Assembly: GCA_009702325.1 (NCBI GenBank)
Contig: WLID01000002.1
Location: 1-64,000, forward strand
Source: Actinomycetota bacterium
GTDB lineage: Bacteria; Actinomycetota; Thermoleophilia; Gaiellales; Gaiellaceae
Reading direction: 5' to 3'
Length of the DNA stretch: 64,000 nucleotides
Both the position numbers and the translations under genes were made by a program. Shown piece after piece: positions 31,824-40,414 of this stretch. Numbering within the stretch: position 1 is the stretch's first letter; each line of letters opens with the position of its first letter. The notes below the pieces were generated by a model. It saw only the letters and a list, made by a program, of their open reading frames with translations, had not been told where the DNA came from and did not search any database.

Positions 31824-32699
31824 TTAGACCTTGAGGAAGCGATGCAGCGTGACCCCCGAGCCGAGCGCGCCGAGGCCAAGCCCAACCCCAACCAGCACGA
31901 GGGACGTGAGCCCGAAGCTCCACGCGTGCACGTCGGATCCGCTCGTCGAGGTGACGTGCAGGATCGTCGATGACGCCGCTGTCTTTCCGACCACGAGACA
32001 GACGATCGCGAGGAGCGAACCAAGCAGGCCGCAGAACAGCCCTTCGATCATGAACGGACCGCGCACAAACCAGTTGGTCGCACCCACGAGTTTCATCACC
32101 TCAACCTCGCGTCTGCGCGAGAAGATCGACAGGCGAATCGTGTTCGCGATCAGCAACGTTGACGCAATCAACAGGATCACCGTCGCAACCGTGAACACGT
32201 ACTCGATCACGTGGGCGTACTGAAGGATCTTCTTCGAGTACGTCTTGCCGTCGACGATGCCGCTCACCCCCTCAGGCAGCGGGCGCAAGCTCTGGCTGAG
32301 CAACGCGATGTCCTCGGGCTTATCAGGCGTCACCTGCAGCACGTCGGGCAGCGGGTTGTAGGGCAGGTTCTTCGTGAGGTCGGGGTAGTGCTTGCTCATG
32401 TCCTTGAGCGCCTGCTCCTTCGACACGAACGTCCACGACTTCACATACTTGTTCTGGTTGAGTGCCTTCGCGACCGCGTTCTCTTGCGCCTTTGTGGCCT
32501 GCGGGTTCGTTTTGAACTCGACCTTGACGAGCAGCTCCTTCTTCACATGATCCGACCAGGACACCGTCCAGGTGCCAAGCGCGATGAAGAGGCCCAGCAA
32601 GAACATGCCGACGAGAACGGTCATCGTCGCCGCAACCGTGGTGGAAAGGTTGGCGCCAAGGCTGCGCCACGCCTCGGAAAAGAGCAGCCGCAGCCTCAT
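31824..32699 (-). CDS. ftsX: Cell division ABC transporter-like protein FtsX
   Basis: 291 aa, four TMs with a large extracytoplasmic loop (about 45-165) after TM1, the usual FtsX layout. The coupling region SRRREVEVMKLVGATNWFVRGPFM is diagnostic. FtsX relays FtsE ATPase activity to a periplasmic peptidoglycan hydrolase at the septum. ATG overlaps the ftsE stop (ATGA). Confidence 0.95.
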   Translation of the reverse strand: MRLRLLFSEAWRSLGANLSTTVAATMTVLVGMFLLGLFIALGTWTVSWSDHVKKELLVKVEFKTNPQATKAQENAVAKALNQNKYVKSWTFVSKEQALKDMSKHYPDLTKNLPYNPLPDVLQVTPDKPEDIALLSQSLRPLPEGVSGIVDGKTYSKKILQYAHVIEYVFTVATVILLIASTLLIANTIRLSIFSRRREVEVMKLVGATNWFVRGPFMIEGLFCGLLGSLLAIVCLVVGKTAASSTILHVTSTSGSDVHAWSFGLTSLVLVGVGLGLGALGSGVTLHRFLKV

Positions 32700-33379
32700 T
32701 CGCCTGCGTACCCGCCGCGGCGCTCGTCGCGTGCCAGTCGGCCACCTTCAAGCTGGATCACGCGCTTGCGCATCTTGTCGACCATCTCGCGGTCGTGGGT
32801 CACCATCAAAATCGTCGTGCCGCTCATGTTGATGCGGTAGAGCAGCTGCATGATCCCGACGGAGGTGTCTGGATCGAGGTTGCCGGTGGGCTCGTCGCAG
32901 ACAAGGAGCGGCGGATGATTCACGAATGCCCGCGCGATCGAAACGCGCTGCTGCTCACCGCCTGAGAGTTCGCTCGGAAGCGAGTTCATCTTGTGCGAGA
33001 GCCCGACCATCGACAGCACCTCAGGCACCTTCTTGCGGATCGCTGAGCGGCTGTCGCCCTGCACCTTCAGCGCGTAGGCCACGTTTTCGGCCGCGGTACG
33101 GCTGGGAAGCAACTTGAAGTCCTGGAACACGCAGCCGACGTTGCGGCGCAGCATCGGAACCTTATTCTTCGCAAGGCGCGTGAGGTCGCGCCCGCCAACA
33201 ACGATCTTGCCGCTCGTGGGCTCCATCTCCTTGAGCAACAGCCGTATCAACGTCGACTTGCCCGAACCGGACGCGCCAACGATGAACACGAACTCGCCCT
33301 TATCGATATGGAACGACACGTCGTTGAGCGCGACGACATCTGGCTCATAGACCTTCGTCACCCCGTCGAAGACGATCAT
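32696..33379 (-). CDS. ftsE: Cell division ATP-binding protein FtsE
   Basis: 227 aa ABC ATPase: Walker A GASGSGKST, Q-loop VFQDFKLL, signature LSGGEQQR, Walker B LLVCDEPTGN and switch MVTHD. I start at ATG 33379 (MIVFDGVTKVY), where the family begins; a GTG-ATG at 33460/33457 would add 27 residues with poor codon bias. A TACACT box at 33571-33576 would give a leader of about 100-190 nt holding two tandem 18-nt repeats. Confidence 0.93.
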   Translation of the reverse strand: MIVFDGVTKVYEPDVVALNDVSFHIDKGEFVFIVGASGSGKSTLIRLLLKEMEPTSGKIVVGGRDLTRLAKNKVPMLRRNVGCVFQDFKLLPSRTAAENVAYALKVQGDSRSAIRKKVPEVLSMVGLSHKMNSLPSELSGGEQQRVSIARAFVNHPPLLVCDEPTGNLDPDTSVGIMQLLYRINMSGTTILMVTHDREMVDKMRKRVIQLEGGRLARDERRGGYAGE

Positions 33380-33486
33380 CGAGCCCGACGACTCCAGACG
33401 AGACTCCTCGACTGGAGTTTCGATTACTGCCGACGTGGGTGTGAGGTTTGGCTCCATCACAAATGGCTCAACGAGGGACCCGGCGC

Positions 33487-33522
33487 GGTTTCACTGACGA
33501 AAACGGTGTCTCTGGCGAAAAC
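33487..33522 (-). repeat. Tandem 18-nt repeat upstream of ftsE
   Basis: Two adjacent copies (33487-33504 and 33505-33522) agree at 15 of 18 positions; on the minus strand the unit is GTTTTCGYCAGWGAMACC. They fall between the ftsE -10 box and its start codon. Confidence 0.5.
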
Positions 33523-33570
33523 TGTGGCTGCGGAGATCCGCGGCGCGCCGAGTGCATTGGGGGAGGTGAA

Positions 33571-33576
33571 AGTGTA
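33571..33576 (-). promoter_or_regulatory. -10 box of ftsEX
   Basis: TACACT in the prfB-ftsE gap; the transcript would carry a true leader, unlike most genes here. Confidence 0.35.
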
Positions 33577-33592
33577 CCCGACCGGTCAGACG

Positions 33593-34706
33593 CTACTTTG
33601 CCGCGCCAATCGAAGCGGCACGCCAGAGCAGGTATTCGTGGATGAACGGATCAAGGTTGCCGTCGAGCACGCCCTGCGCGTTGCCTGTCTCGTGGCCGGT
33701 TCGCGCGTCTTTCACCTGTTGGTAGGGGTGCAGAACGTAGGTGCGGATCCACTCGCCACCGAAGCCCGTGTCGGCAGCCCCACCCCGCTCCTTTGCAAGC
33801 TTCGCTTCGCGCTCCTCCTCGGCCTTTTCGGCCAGGCGGGACTTGAGAACGCGCATCGCCGTCTGCTTGTTTGCCGACTGCGAGCGCTCGTTCTGACACT
33901 GCACGACGATCCCTGAAGGGAGATGGGTGATACGGATCGCGCTGTCGGTCTTGTTGACGTGCTGACCGCCCGCACCCTGCGCACGGAACGTGTCGATCTT
34001 CAGGTCGGAGTCGTCGATCTCGATCGCCGCGTCGTCAGGCAGCAGCGGAGCGACGATCACGGTTGCGAACGACGTCTGGCGCCGATGCTGGCTGTCGAAC
34101 GGCGACAGGCGCACGAGCCGATGCTTGCCACGCTCGGCCTTGAGGATGCCGTAGCCGTTCTCGCCACCCACCGTAAACGTGGCCGACTTGAGCCCCGCCT
34201 CTTCACCGGGGCTCGATTCGAGCAGCTCAACCTTGAAACCACGTTCCGAGGCCCACCGCTCATACATCCGCAGCATCATCTCGGCCCAATCCTGGGCATC
34301 GGTGCCGCCGGTTCCCGACTGCAGCGTGACAACCGCGTCGAGTTCGTCGTACTCGCCGTCAAAGAGCGCGTCCTCCTGGAGCCGGTCGAGCTCGGCACGC
34401 AACGGCGCGATCGACGCCTCGATCTCATCGGCCATATCCGGATCGAGCTCAAGCAGGCCGAGGGCATCCTCGTACTCGCCGGTCAAACGGACATATCCGT
34501 TCAGACGACGTGCGACGCGTGCCTGCTCGGTCGAGACCTTCTGCGCGCGGCTCTGGTCATCCCAAAACCCCGGCGCGCTCATGACTTCTTCGAGCTCCGT
34601 TAGGCGTGTTTGCAGGCTATCCGGGTCAAAGGTACTCACGGACCCAGGCAAGCTGGACCCCGATCTCCTCAAGTTGCTCCTGCACGGTGCCTCCGGATTC
34701 GGCCAT
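33593..34706 (-). CDS. prfB: Peptide chain release factor 2, programmed +1 frameshift
   Basis: Recognises UGA and UAA stop codons. The zero frame starts at ATG 34706 and runs 26 codons to AWVREYL, then meets CTT-TGA-C (TGA at 34626-34628). Slipping +1 there continues as DPDSLQTRL to the end, with GGQHVNKTDSAIR (GGQ) and the SPF tripeptide in RLSPFDSQHRR. This is the classic RF2 autoregulatory frameshift, retained in this high-GC lineage. The SD-like element before the slip site is weak (GTGAG). A TAGGCT box lies 6 nt before the ATG. Confidence 0.95.
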
Positions 34707-34712
34707 GCGCCT

Positions 34713-34718
34713 AGCCTA
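34713..34718 (-). promoter_or_regulatory. -10 box of prfB
   Basis: TAGGCT, 6 nt before the ATG at 34706; supports the zero-frame start of the frameshifted gene. Confidence 0.6.
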
Positions 34719-35168
34719 GCTGCCACTTCCGGCGTTCCCGCCGGGTGGGGGTTGAACCGGCCGTTCCATCAACTTGAAATCCGGTTCTGCAAAGCCGAAC
34801 TTGCGGTAGAGGTCGTGGGCGTCGGAGGTGTGCAACAGCCACCGGCGGTTCGAGAGCGGGCCGTTTTCCACCATCTCACGCACGAGCTCAATCCCAAGAC
34901 CGTGCCCCCGAAACGCAGGGTCGACGTAGACATCGGCGAGATAGACAAACGAGTTGTGGTCGCTCACCGCCCGAGCGAAGCCGATCTGGGAGCCATCTCT
35001 GTAGACGCCAACAACACGCGTCGCCTCACGAATCAGCCGCTCCTGCAGCTCGTAGGGTCGCCCGATCGCCCAGTAGGCCTGCTCCGTGAGGAATCGGTGT
35101 ACCGACGCAACGTCGATCCGTGCCGGATCATCGTCGAGCTCGAACCCGTTGCCGAGGTCGCGGATCAC
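34716..35168 (-). CDS. GNAT-family N-acetyltransferase
   Basis: 150 aa. Acetyl-CoA binding motif A reads VYLADVYVDPAFRGHGLGIEL, followed by RRWLLHTSDAHDLYRKFGF (motif B). Such proteins often acylate small amines or free amino acids; the substrate is unknown. The GTG at 35168 overlaps the recO stop (GTGA), so it is translated as part of that unit. Confidence 0.88.
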   Translation of the reverse strand: MIRDLGNGFELDDDPARIDVASVHRFLTEQAYWAIGRPYELQERLIREATRVVGVYRDGSQIGFARAVSDHNSFVYLADVYVDPAFRGHGLGIELVREMVENGPLSNRRWLLHTSDAHDLYRKFGFAEPDFKLMERPVQPPPGGNAGSGS

Positions 35169-35908
35169 GCGGAAACGGTGCGCATGCGGAACCCGCCATG
35201 CTCCTCGTAGGAGGTTGTGATCACCGCCAGCGCCTCGCGCCGATCGCGATCGCCAAGCCCGGCCGCGTGGGCATCGGCAAGCGGGGTTGAGAGCAACGCC
35301 TCGATACCCGCCATCCCCTCCGAGGTAAGGCCGATCGACCCTGCCCGATGCAGCCGACACACCGCGCCCCCTGCCCGCGCCGAGAAGCCGACGAGATCGT
35401 CAGTGGCTCCACACTCGATGCACGAGGTGAGGTGCGGCAGATAGCCCGAGAGCCACAGCAGCTTCAGCTGAAACGACAGCACCAATGCATCCTCGGCCGG
35501 ACGGGTGCGCTCGCCGTCGGGCAGCTCGTCGAGCGCGTCCAGGAACCGCGTCAGCGCTGTGAATGCCCGCTCGTTCGCCTCGGGCTCGCCAAACAGCCGC
35601 AGCATCGCCTCAAGCCCGATGAGCCCGACGTTCAAGCGGTACGGATCCTCACGCGAAACCCGGTGCGAATGGATGAGATCCACGCCGGTGACGGTTTGCA
35701 GCTCGCCCGACCCCTCATGGAGCATCAGCTCGACGTGCGAGAGCGGCTCCAGCCGCGCACCAAAGCGCGACTTCGTCTTGCGGATGCCTTTCGCGATCGC
35801 GCCAACCCGGCCGCGTTCAAGGGTGTAGAGGTGCAGGATGCGGTCGGCCTCGGAGAACCGCAGCGAACGGAGCACGACGGCCTCAGTCTTGTAGCTTCGG
35901 CCCCGCAT
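35165..35908 (-). CDS. recO: DNA repair protein RecO
   Basis: 247 aa. An N-terminal OB fold (YKTEAVVLRSLRFSEADRILHLYT, AIAKGIRKTKSRFGARLEP) precedes a helical domain with the cysteine pair CIECGA; the usual second pair is reduced to CRLH. RecO loads RecA on SSB-coated single-stranded DNA. Leaderless by a TACACT box at 35915-35920. Confidence 0.95.
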   Translation of the reverse strand: MRGRSYKTEAVVLRSLRFSEADRILHLYTLERGRVGAIAKGIRKTKSRFGARLEPLSHVELMLHEGSGELQTVTGVDLIHSHRVSREDPYRLNVGLIGLEAMLRLFGEPEANERAFTALTRFLDALDELPDGERTRPAEDALVLSFQLKLLWLSGYLPHLTSCIECGATDDLVGFSARAGGAVCRLHRAGSIGLTSEGMAGIEALLSTPLADAHAAGLGDRDRREALAVITTSYEEHGGFRMRTVSA

Positions 35909-35914
35909 TAGCCC

Positions 35915-35920
35915 AGTGTA
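35915..35920 (-). promoter_or_regulatory. -10 box of recO
   Basis: TACACT, 6 nt before the ATG at 35908. Confidence 0.6.
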
Positions 35921-35969
35921 TTGCCCCGCACGGAGGCCACCTCCACGCCCTCACGTCAAGGGCGGGCGC

Positions 35970-35975
35970 TACCGT
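35970..35975 (+). promoter_or_regulatory. -10 box of the glutaredoxin gene
   Basis: TACCGT, 8 nt before ATG 35984 and only 2 nt before ATG 35978, which favours the later start. Confidence 0.45.
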
Positions 35976-35983
35976 GAATGGTG

Positions 35984-36244
35984 ATGACTCACATCCGCAT
36001 GTACACGACGGAATGGTGCGGCTACTGCGTCCGCGCGAAGACGCTGCTCGCCTCGAAGGGCATTCCCTATGAGGAGATCCAGATGGAAGACACGCCCGAC
36101 TTCCGCAAGCAACTTGTTGAGATGACGGGCAACTGGACGGTGCCGCAGATCATCATCGATGAGAAGCCGATTGGCGGCTACACCGAGCTTGCGGCGATCG
36201 CCCGTGCCGGCGGCCTCGAGCAGTACGTCTCGCCTGCCGCGTAG
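35984..36244 (+). CDS. Glutaredoxin / mycoredoxin-like protein
   Basis: 86 aa thioredoxin fold. The redox site is C12-G-Y-C15 (TTEWCGYCVRAK), with the cis-proline in NWTVPQIII and GGYTELAAI at the C-terminus. The CGYC motif matches mycoredoxin-1 of actinobacteria, which uses mycothiol, rather than the CPYC of classical glutaredoxins. An ATG two codons earlier (35978) is possible. Nearly abuts mutM tail to tail. Confidence 0.9.
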   Translation: MTHIRMYTTEWCGYCVRAKTLLASKGIPYEEIQMEDTPDFRKQLVEMTGNWTVPQIIIDEKPIGGYTELAAIARAGGLEQYVSPAA

Positions 36245-36247
36245 CGG

Positions 36248-37090
36248 TTAGACCGCCTCACGAGGGCTTCGCTGGCAGCGAGGGCAGTACCACGTGCCGC
36301 GCCCGCCGACCTTGATCTTCTCGATCGGTGTACGACACCGGGCGCACGGCTCCCCTTCGCGCCCGTAGGCCTTGAACTCGTTCTGCATGCCGCCGTACTC
36401 GCCATCGGGCAACGCGTAGTCGCGGAGCGTCGAGCCCTGCAACTCGACGCCGCGCTGGAGCGCTGCCCGGATCGTGCGGCGGAGGGTTGCAACCTCGACG
36501 TCGGTGAGCGCCGCGGCCTCACGCAGCGGGTGGATCTTTGCGCGCCAGAGCGCTTCGTCGGCGTAGATGTTCCCAACCCCCGCCACGGTCTTCTGGTCGA
36601 GGATCACCGACTTGATCGGGGCCCGGCGCCGCGCGAGTGCCCGCGCGAACACGGCCGTCGTGAAACGGCCGCTTAGCGGCTCCGGGCCGAGCCGGTCGTC
36701 GAGGTATTGCTCAACGGCACCTGGTTCGAAGAGATCCCAGGTGCCGAACCGTCGGACGTCTCGATAGGCAACAGCCGATCCGTTGTCTAATGTGACGACA
36801 GCGCGCCGGTGCGTGTCGTCCGGAAGCGACCCGTCCGGCGCGCTCCTTAACGACCCCGTCATTCGGAGGTGAATCACCAGCGCCCCGCCCGACTCGAACC
36901 GAACAATCAAGTACTTCCCCCGCCGATCGACCGCCACGATGCGGTTGCCGCAAAGACGCATCGCGACAGCGAGTGGATCGTGTGGCCGCGTCAGGCGCGA
37001 GTCGCTGATTCGCACGTCAACCAGGGTGCGACCCGCAAGCACCGGCTCAAGCCCCCGACGGACGGTTTCGACCTCAGGTAGCTCGGGCAT
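36248..37090 (-). CDS. mutM: Formamidopyrimidine-DNA glycosylase
   Basis: 280 aa bifunctional glycosylase/AP lyase that removes 8-oxoguanine. MPELPEVETVRRGLEP gives the catalytic Pro2/Glu3; the helix-two-turn-helix is KTVAGVGNIYADEALWRAKIHP; the C-terminal zinc finger is CARCRTPIEKI...WYCPRCQ. The start must be ATG 37090 because Pro2 is the nucleophile; a TAGCGT box 6 nt upstream agrees. Confidence 0.97.
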   Translation of the reverse strand: MPELPEVETVRRGLEPVLAGRTLVDVRISDSRLTRPHDPLAVAMRLCGNRIVAVDRRGKYLIVRFESGGALVIHLRMTGSLRSAPDGSLPDDTHRRAVVTLDNGSAVAYRDVRRFGTWDLFEPGAVEQYLDDRLGPEPLSGRFTTAVFARALARRRAPIKSVILDQKTVAGVGNIYADEALWRAKIHPLREAAALTDVEVATLRRTIRAALQRGVELQGSTLRDYALPDGEYGGMQNEFKAYGREGEPCARCRTPIEKIKVGGRGTWYCPRCQRSPREAV

Positions 37091-37096
37091 GGTCAC

Positions 37097-37102
37097 ACGC
37101 TA
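37097..37102 (-). promoter_or_regulatory. -10 box of mutM
   Basis: TAGCGT, 6 nt before the ATG at 37090. Confidence 0.6.
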
Positions 37103-37139
37103 GCGAGCGGCTCCCGACGCACGCGTTCCCCGCCCGCGT

Positions 37140-37145
37140 TAGCGT
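37140..37145 (+). promoter_or_regulatory. -10 box of the GNAT gene
   Basis: TAGCGT, 6 nt before the GTG at 37152. Confidence 0.55.
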
Positions 37146-37151
37146 CTCCCT

Positions 37152-37694
37152 GTGGCACGCCACTCGATCCGCCAAGCGACGCTCGCCGATTGCGACGCCC
37201 TCGCGTCGTTTATCGCCGAAGCATGGGTCGCCGCCTACGCAACGGTGCTCCCACGTCCCATGAAGGCTCCTGGGAGCAACCCCGGCGACTGGCAGACGTA
37301 CTTCGCCAGCCGGCCAGCGGAGGATCGCGTGTGGCTCGCGGCGGCGCGGGGCGGCCGGATCGCGGGCTACGCGCGCACCGGGCCGGCACGCGACGACGAC
37401 CTGGCACGGCGACCGGGCGAACGGTGGGCCGAGCTCGTGAGTCACTACACCGACCCAGGCGCTCTCCGCGAAGGCACCGGCACAACGCTGCTCGGACGGG
37501 TATCCGACGACCTCACCACGCGCGGCTACACCTCGCTCGCGCTGTGGCAGTTCGTGGGCAACCCTGTGGCGGCGGCGTTCTACGAACGTCGTGGGCTGCC
37601 GCTCGACGGAGCGCGACGCGCAAGCCGGTTCGGGGTCGACGAGGTACGGCGCACTGCAACGCTGCCGCTCGTCGATCCAACGCTCGCCCGCTAG
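37152..37694 (+). CDS. GNAT-family N-acetyltransferase
   Basis: 180 aa. SIRQATLADCDALASFIAEAW is a typical N-terminal GNAT strand-helix; SHYTDPGALREGTGTTLL is the CoA-binding motif and LWQFVGNPVAAAFYERRGL the C-terminal one. Substrate unknown. The Trp/Pro-rich insert (LPRPMKAPGSNPGDWQTYF) is longer than usual. Single plus-strand gene between mutM and deoA. Confidence 0.87.
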   Translation: MARHSIRQATLADCDALASFIAEAWVAAYATVLPRPMKAPGSNPGDWQTYFASRPAEDRVWLAAARGGRIAGYARTGPARDDDLARRPGERWAELVSHYTDPGALREGTGTTLLGRVSDDLTTRGYTSLALWQFVGNPVAAAFYERRGLPLDGARRASRFGVDEVRRTATLPLVDPTLAR

Positions 37695-37751
37695 CGGGCT
37701 GCCGGAAGCTGCCGGAACGCAGCAACGAGCGTTATCGTCGGGTGAGGCCGA

Positions 37752-39062
37752 CTAGTCGACGACGTCGAGCAGCACGTTCCGCTCACGCGCAAACCCGTTT
37801 CCGATCACATAGGCCGCCAGCACGTCGGCCACAGCAACCGATGCCGCCTCGTCCGTGCGCGCATGCACCTCTGCGAGGAGGTCGCCCGCTGCGACTTCGG
37901 CACCACGCTTCACGTGACACACAACACCAACGGCGTGGTCAATCGTGTCCGCCTTCGTACGGCGCCCGGCCCCGAGGTGGAGCGCGGCTGTCGCCACCCG
38001 AATCGCACCAAGCTCCTCAACCACGCCACCGGTCGTGGCACGCACCTCTCGGATAACGGGGGCCGTCTCGAGTGCCGACTCGTCGGGATCCCCGCCCTGC
38101 GCCGCAATCCACTGACGCCACTTCGCCTCGGCGCTCCCATCGGCAACAGCCTGCTCGGCCCGGCGGCGTCCTTCCTCAAGGTCGATACCGAGATCCGACA
38201 GCGCGAGCAGCCGTGCGCACGCATCCATCACGAGCTCGGTGAAATCAGCGGGGCCCCGCCCCTGCACCGTATGGAGCGCCTCACGCACCTCAAGCGCGTT
38301 GCCGACCGCTGCCCCAAGCGGCTGATCCATGTCGGTCAGCAGACACACAACCTCGCGACCCGCGTGATGCCCAAGCGAGATCATCGCCTCAGCCAACCGG
38401 CGAGCGTCATCAACCGTCTTCATGAACGCACCGTCGCCGACCTTCACATCAAGAACGATCGCCTGGGCGCCCGCGGCAAGCTTCTTCGACATGATCGACG
38501 CCGCGATCAGCGACAGCTGGTCGACGGTGGCCGTCACATCGCGCAGCGCATAGAGCAGCTTGTCGGCCGGCACAAGGTCGGCCGTCTGGCCCACGATCGC
38601 TATCCCCACGTCCTTCACCTGCGCGATGAACTCGTCGAGGCCAAGCTCGACGCGGTAGCCGGGGATCGCCTCAAGCTTGTCGAGCGTCCCACCGGTGTGA
38701 CCAAGGCCACGGCCGCTCATCTTCCCAAGGGGCACACCACACGCCGCAACGATCGGCCCCACGGCAAGCGACGTCTTATCCCCCACCCCACCCGTCGAAT
38801 GCTTGTCAACGACCTTGCGGCCCAAGGCGGCACCGAGGTCGATCGTCTCGCCGCTGCGGATCATCGCGTCGGTAAGCGCAAAGGTTTCGCGCGGGTTCAG
38901 CCCCCGGAAAAACACAGCCATGCAGAACGCTGCCAGCTGGTAGTCGGGAATCTCGCCTTTGGCATAGCCGAGGATCAGAGCCGAGATCTCGGCATCGGTC
39001 AGCTCCTCGCCGTCGCGCTTGCGCTGGATCAGTTCCGCAGGACGGATGACCTCGGCCGACAC
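37752..39062 (-). CDS. deoA: Thymidine / pyrimidine-nucleoside phosphorylase
   Basis: 436 aa. KHSTGGVGDKTSLAVGPIVA is the phosphate/substrate signature, and SGRGLGHTGGTLDKLEAIPG is the family PROSITE region. Cleaves thymidine, deoxyuridine (and possibly uridine) to base and (deoxy)ribose 1-phosphate. GTG start 7 nt after the deoB stop, so cotranscribed; DeoB then converts the sugar 1-phosphate to the 5-phosphate. Whether it is DeoA or the broader Pdp type is not decided. Confidence 0.95.
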   Translation of the reverse strand: MSAEVIRPAELIQRKRDGEELTDAEISALILGYAKGEIPDYQLAAFCMAVFFRGLNPRETFALTDAMIRSGETIDLGAALGRKVVDKHSTGGVGDKTSLAVGPIVAACGVPLGKMSGRGLGHTGGTLDKLEAIPGYRVELGLDEFIAQVKDVGIAIVGQTADLVPADKLLYALRDVTATVDQLSLIAASIMSKKLAAGAQAIVLDVKVGDGAFMKTVDDARRLAEAMISLGHHAGREVVCLLTDMDQPLGAAVGNALEVREALHTVQGRGPADFTELVMDACARLLALSDLGIDLEEGRRRAEQAVADGSAEAKWRQWIAAQGGDPDESALETAPVIREVRATTGGVVEELGAIRVATAALHLGAGRRTKADTIDHAVGVVCHVKRGAEVAAGDLLAEVHARTDEAASVAVADVLAAYVIGNGFARERNVLLDVVD

Positions 39063-39069
39063 GATGCGC

Positions 39070-40236
39070 TCAGGGAGTCACAAACGGGGTGCCCGGCAGA
39101 CCCTTCGCCGGAGAAGCACCAATCCAGGCGGCCATCGTCGCGCCGACGTCCGAGAACACGCCGCCTTCAATCACGCGGCCAGCAGCGTTTCGTCCCTCGA
39201 CATACGCAAGCAAGAGCGCATGCTCCCGCGAGTGATCGGTTGACGGAGTCGTCGGGTCGCAACCGTGATCGGACGTCAAGATCAGCAGATCGCCCGGGCG
39301 CAGCGCGTCAAGAATGCCCGGCAATCGCCGGTCGAAATCCTGCAGACACCGGTGGAAGTTCTCCGGGTCGTTGCGATGCCCCCACAACATGTCGGTCTCC
39401 ACCAGGTTCGTGAAGATCACGCCCTCGTCGACCGTCCGCAGCAGCTCCTCTGTCTTCTGAATCCCCTCGACGTTCGACTTCGTGGGGAACGACTCGTCGA
39501 TATCGCAGCCCGCAAAGATGTCGTAGATCTTCCCGACGCCGTAGATGCGATGACCCGCGGCACGAACCTGCGAGAGATAGTTGGGGCGCTTCGGCTCAAG
39601 CGAAAAGTCATGCCGATTCGCGGTGCGGGTGTAGTTGCCCGGCTCACCCGTGAACGGTCGAGCGATCACACGGCCAACCGCATGCTTGCCCGTCAAGATC
39701 GTGCGAGCCACACGGCAGGCCTCATAAAGCTCCTCAAGCGGCACCGTGTCCTCGTGCGCCGCAATCTGAAACACCGAGTCGGCCGAGGTGTAGACGATCC
39801 ACTTGCCCGTCTTCTGATGCTCCTCGCCAAGCTCCTGGATGATCTCGGTGCCGCTCGCCGGCACGTTGCCGATCACGCCACGACCCGTCTGGTTCATGAA
39901 CGGATCGATCACCTCATACGGGAAGCCATGCGGGTAGGTCGGCATCGCCGTCGGGGTGATGATCCCCATCAGCTCCCAGTGGCCAGTCGTCGTGTCCTTG
40001 CCCTTCGAGCGCTCAAGCAGCCGCGCAGCAATCGCAGGCGCGCCTGGCTGCGGCGGGCAACCCTCAAGCGGCGCGACGTTGCCGAGGCCTAGCGCCTCCA
40101 TCGTCGGCAGGTCGAGGCCGCCTACAGCGCGCGCGATATTGCCGAGCGTGTCCGAGCCGACATCGCCAAATTCCTCGGCATCGGGAAGCGCTCCCGCTCC
40201 CACAGCATCCAGCACGATCACGCACACGCGGCTCAT
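39070..40236 (-). CDS. deoB: Phosphopentomutase
   Basis: 388 aa alkaline-phosphatase-superfamily metalloenzyme moving phosphate from C1 to C5 of (deoxy)ribose. VIVLDAVGAGALPDA (metal/phospho-Thr region with SDTLGNIA), KDTTTGHWELMG, NLVETDMLWGHRND and LILTSDHGCDPTTPSTDHSR are diagnostic. TAGGAT lies 6 nt before the ATG. Heads the deoBA unit; divergent from a 48-aa membrane protein. Confidence 0.97.
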   Translation of the reverse strand: MSRVCVIVLDAVGAGALPDAEEFGDVGSDTLGNIARAVGGLDLPTMEALGLGNVAPLEGCPPQPGAPAIAARLLERSKGKDTTTGHWELMGIITPTAMPTYPHGFPYEVIDPFMNQTGRGVIGNVPASGTEIIQELGEEHQKTGKWIVYTSADSVFQIAAHEDTVPLEELYEACRVARTILTGKHAVGRVIARPFTGEPGNYTRTANRHDFSLEPKRPNYLSQVRAAGHRIYGVGKIYDIFAGCDIDESFPTKSNVEGIQKTEELLRTVDEGVIFTNLVETDMLWGHRNDPENFHRCLQDFDRRLPGILDALRPGDLLILTSDHGCDPTTPSTDHSREHALLLAYVEGRNAAGRVIEGGVFSDVGATMAAWIGASPAKGLPGTPFVTP

Positions 40237-40241
40237 GCGGC

Positions 40242-40248
40242 TATCCTA
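40242..40248. promoter_or_regulatory. Overlapping divergent -10 boxes of deoB and a 48-aa gene
   Basis: The minus strand reads TAGGAT (40243-40248), 6 nt from the deoB ATG; the plus strand reads TATCCT (40242-40247), 7 nt from GTG 40255. The two boxes share five base pairs, so only one can be occupied at a time. Confidence 0.55.
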
Positions 40249-40254
40249 CGTCTC

Positions 40255-40401
40255 GTGACCACCGCTCTCGGATTGATCGGTATCGCGTTCTTCATCGCTG
40301 GCGTCGTTTCGCTCGCGGCGGGCGTCACCTACTTGACGGTTCGGCTCAGCCCGAATCCGAACAACAAGAAGAAGCCGAAGCCCGAAGCTTCCGCGTCGTA
40401 G
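40255..40401 (+). CDS. 48-aa single-pass membrane protein
   Basis: A hydrophobic helix (residues 4-24, LGLIGIAFFIAGVVSLAAGV) precedes a Pro/Asn/Lys tail (LSPNPNNKKKPKPEASAS). Codon third positions are G/C-rich, the GTG start sits 7 nt after a TATCCT box, and it fills the whole deoB-ald gap. Family not recognised. Confidence 0.6.
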   Translation: MTTALGLIGIAFFIAGVVSLAAGVTYLTVRLSPNPNNKKKPKPEASAS

Positions 40402-40414
40402 CGTCTTCGCGCTG

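Noticed and set aside
37863..39413. 516-codon plus-strand frame across deoA and deoB
   Set aside because: It crosses two well-identified genes antisense and has no family resemblance.
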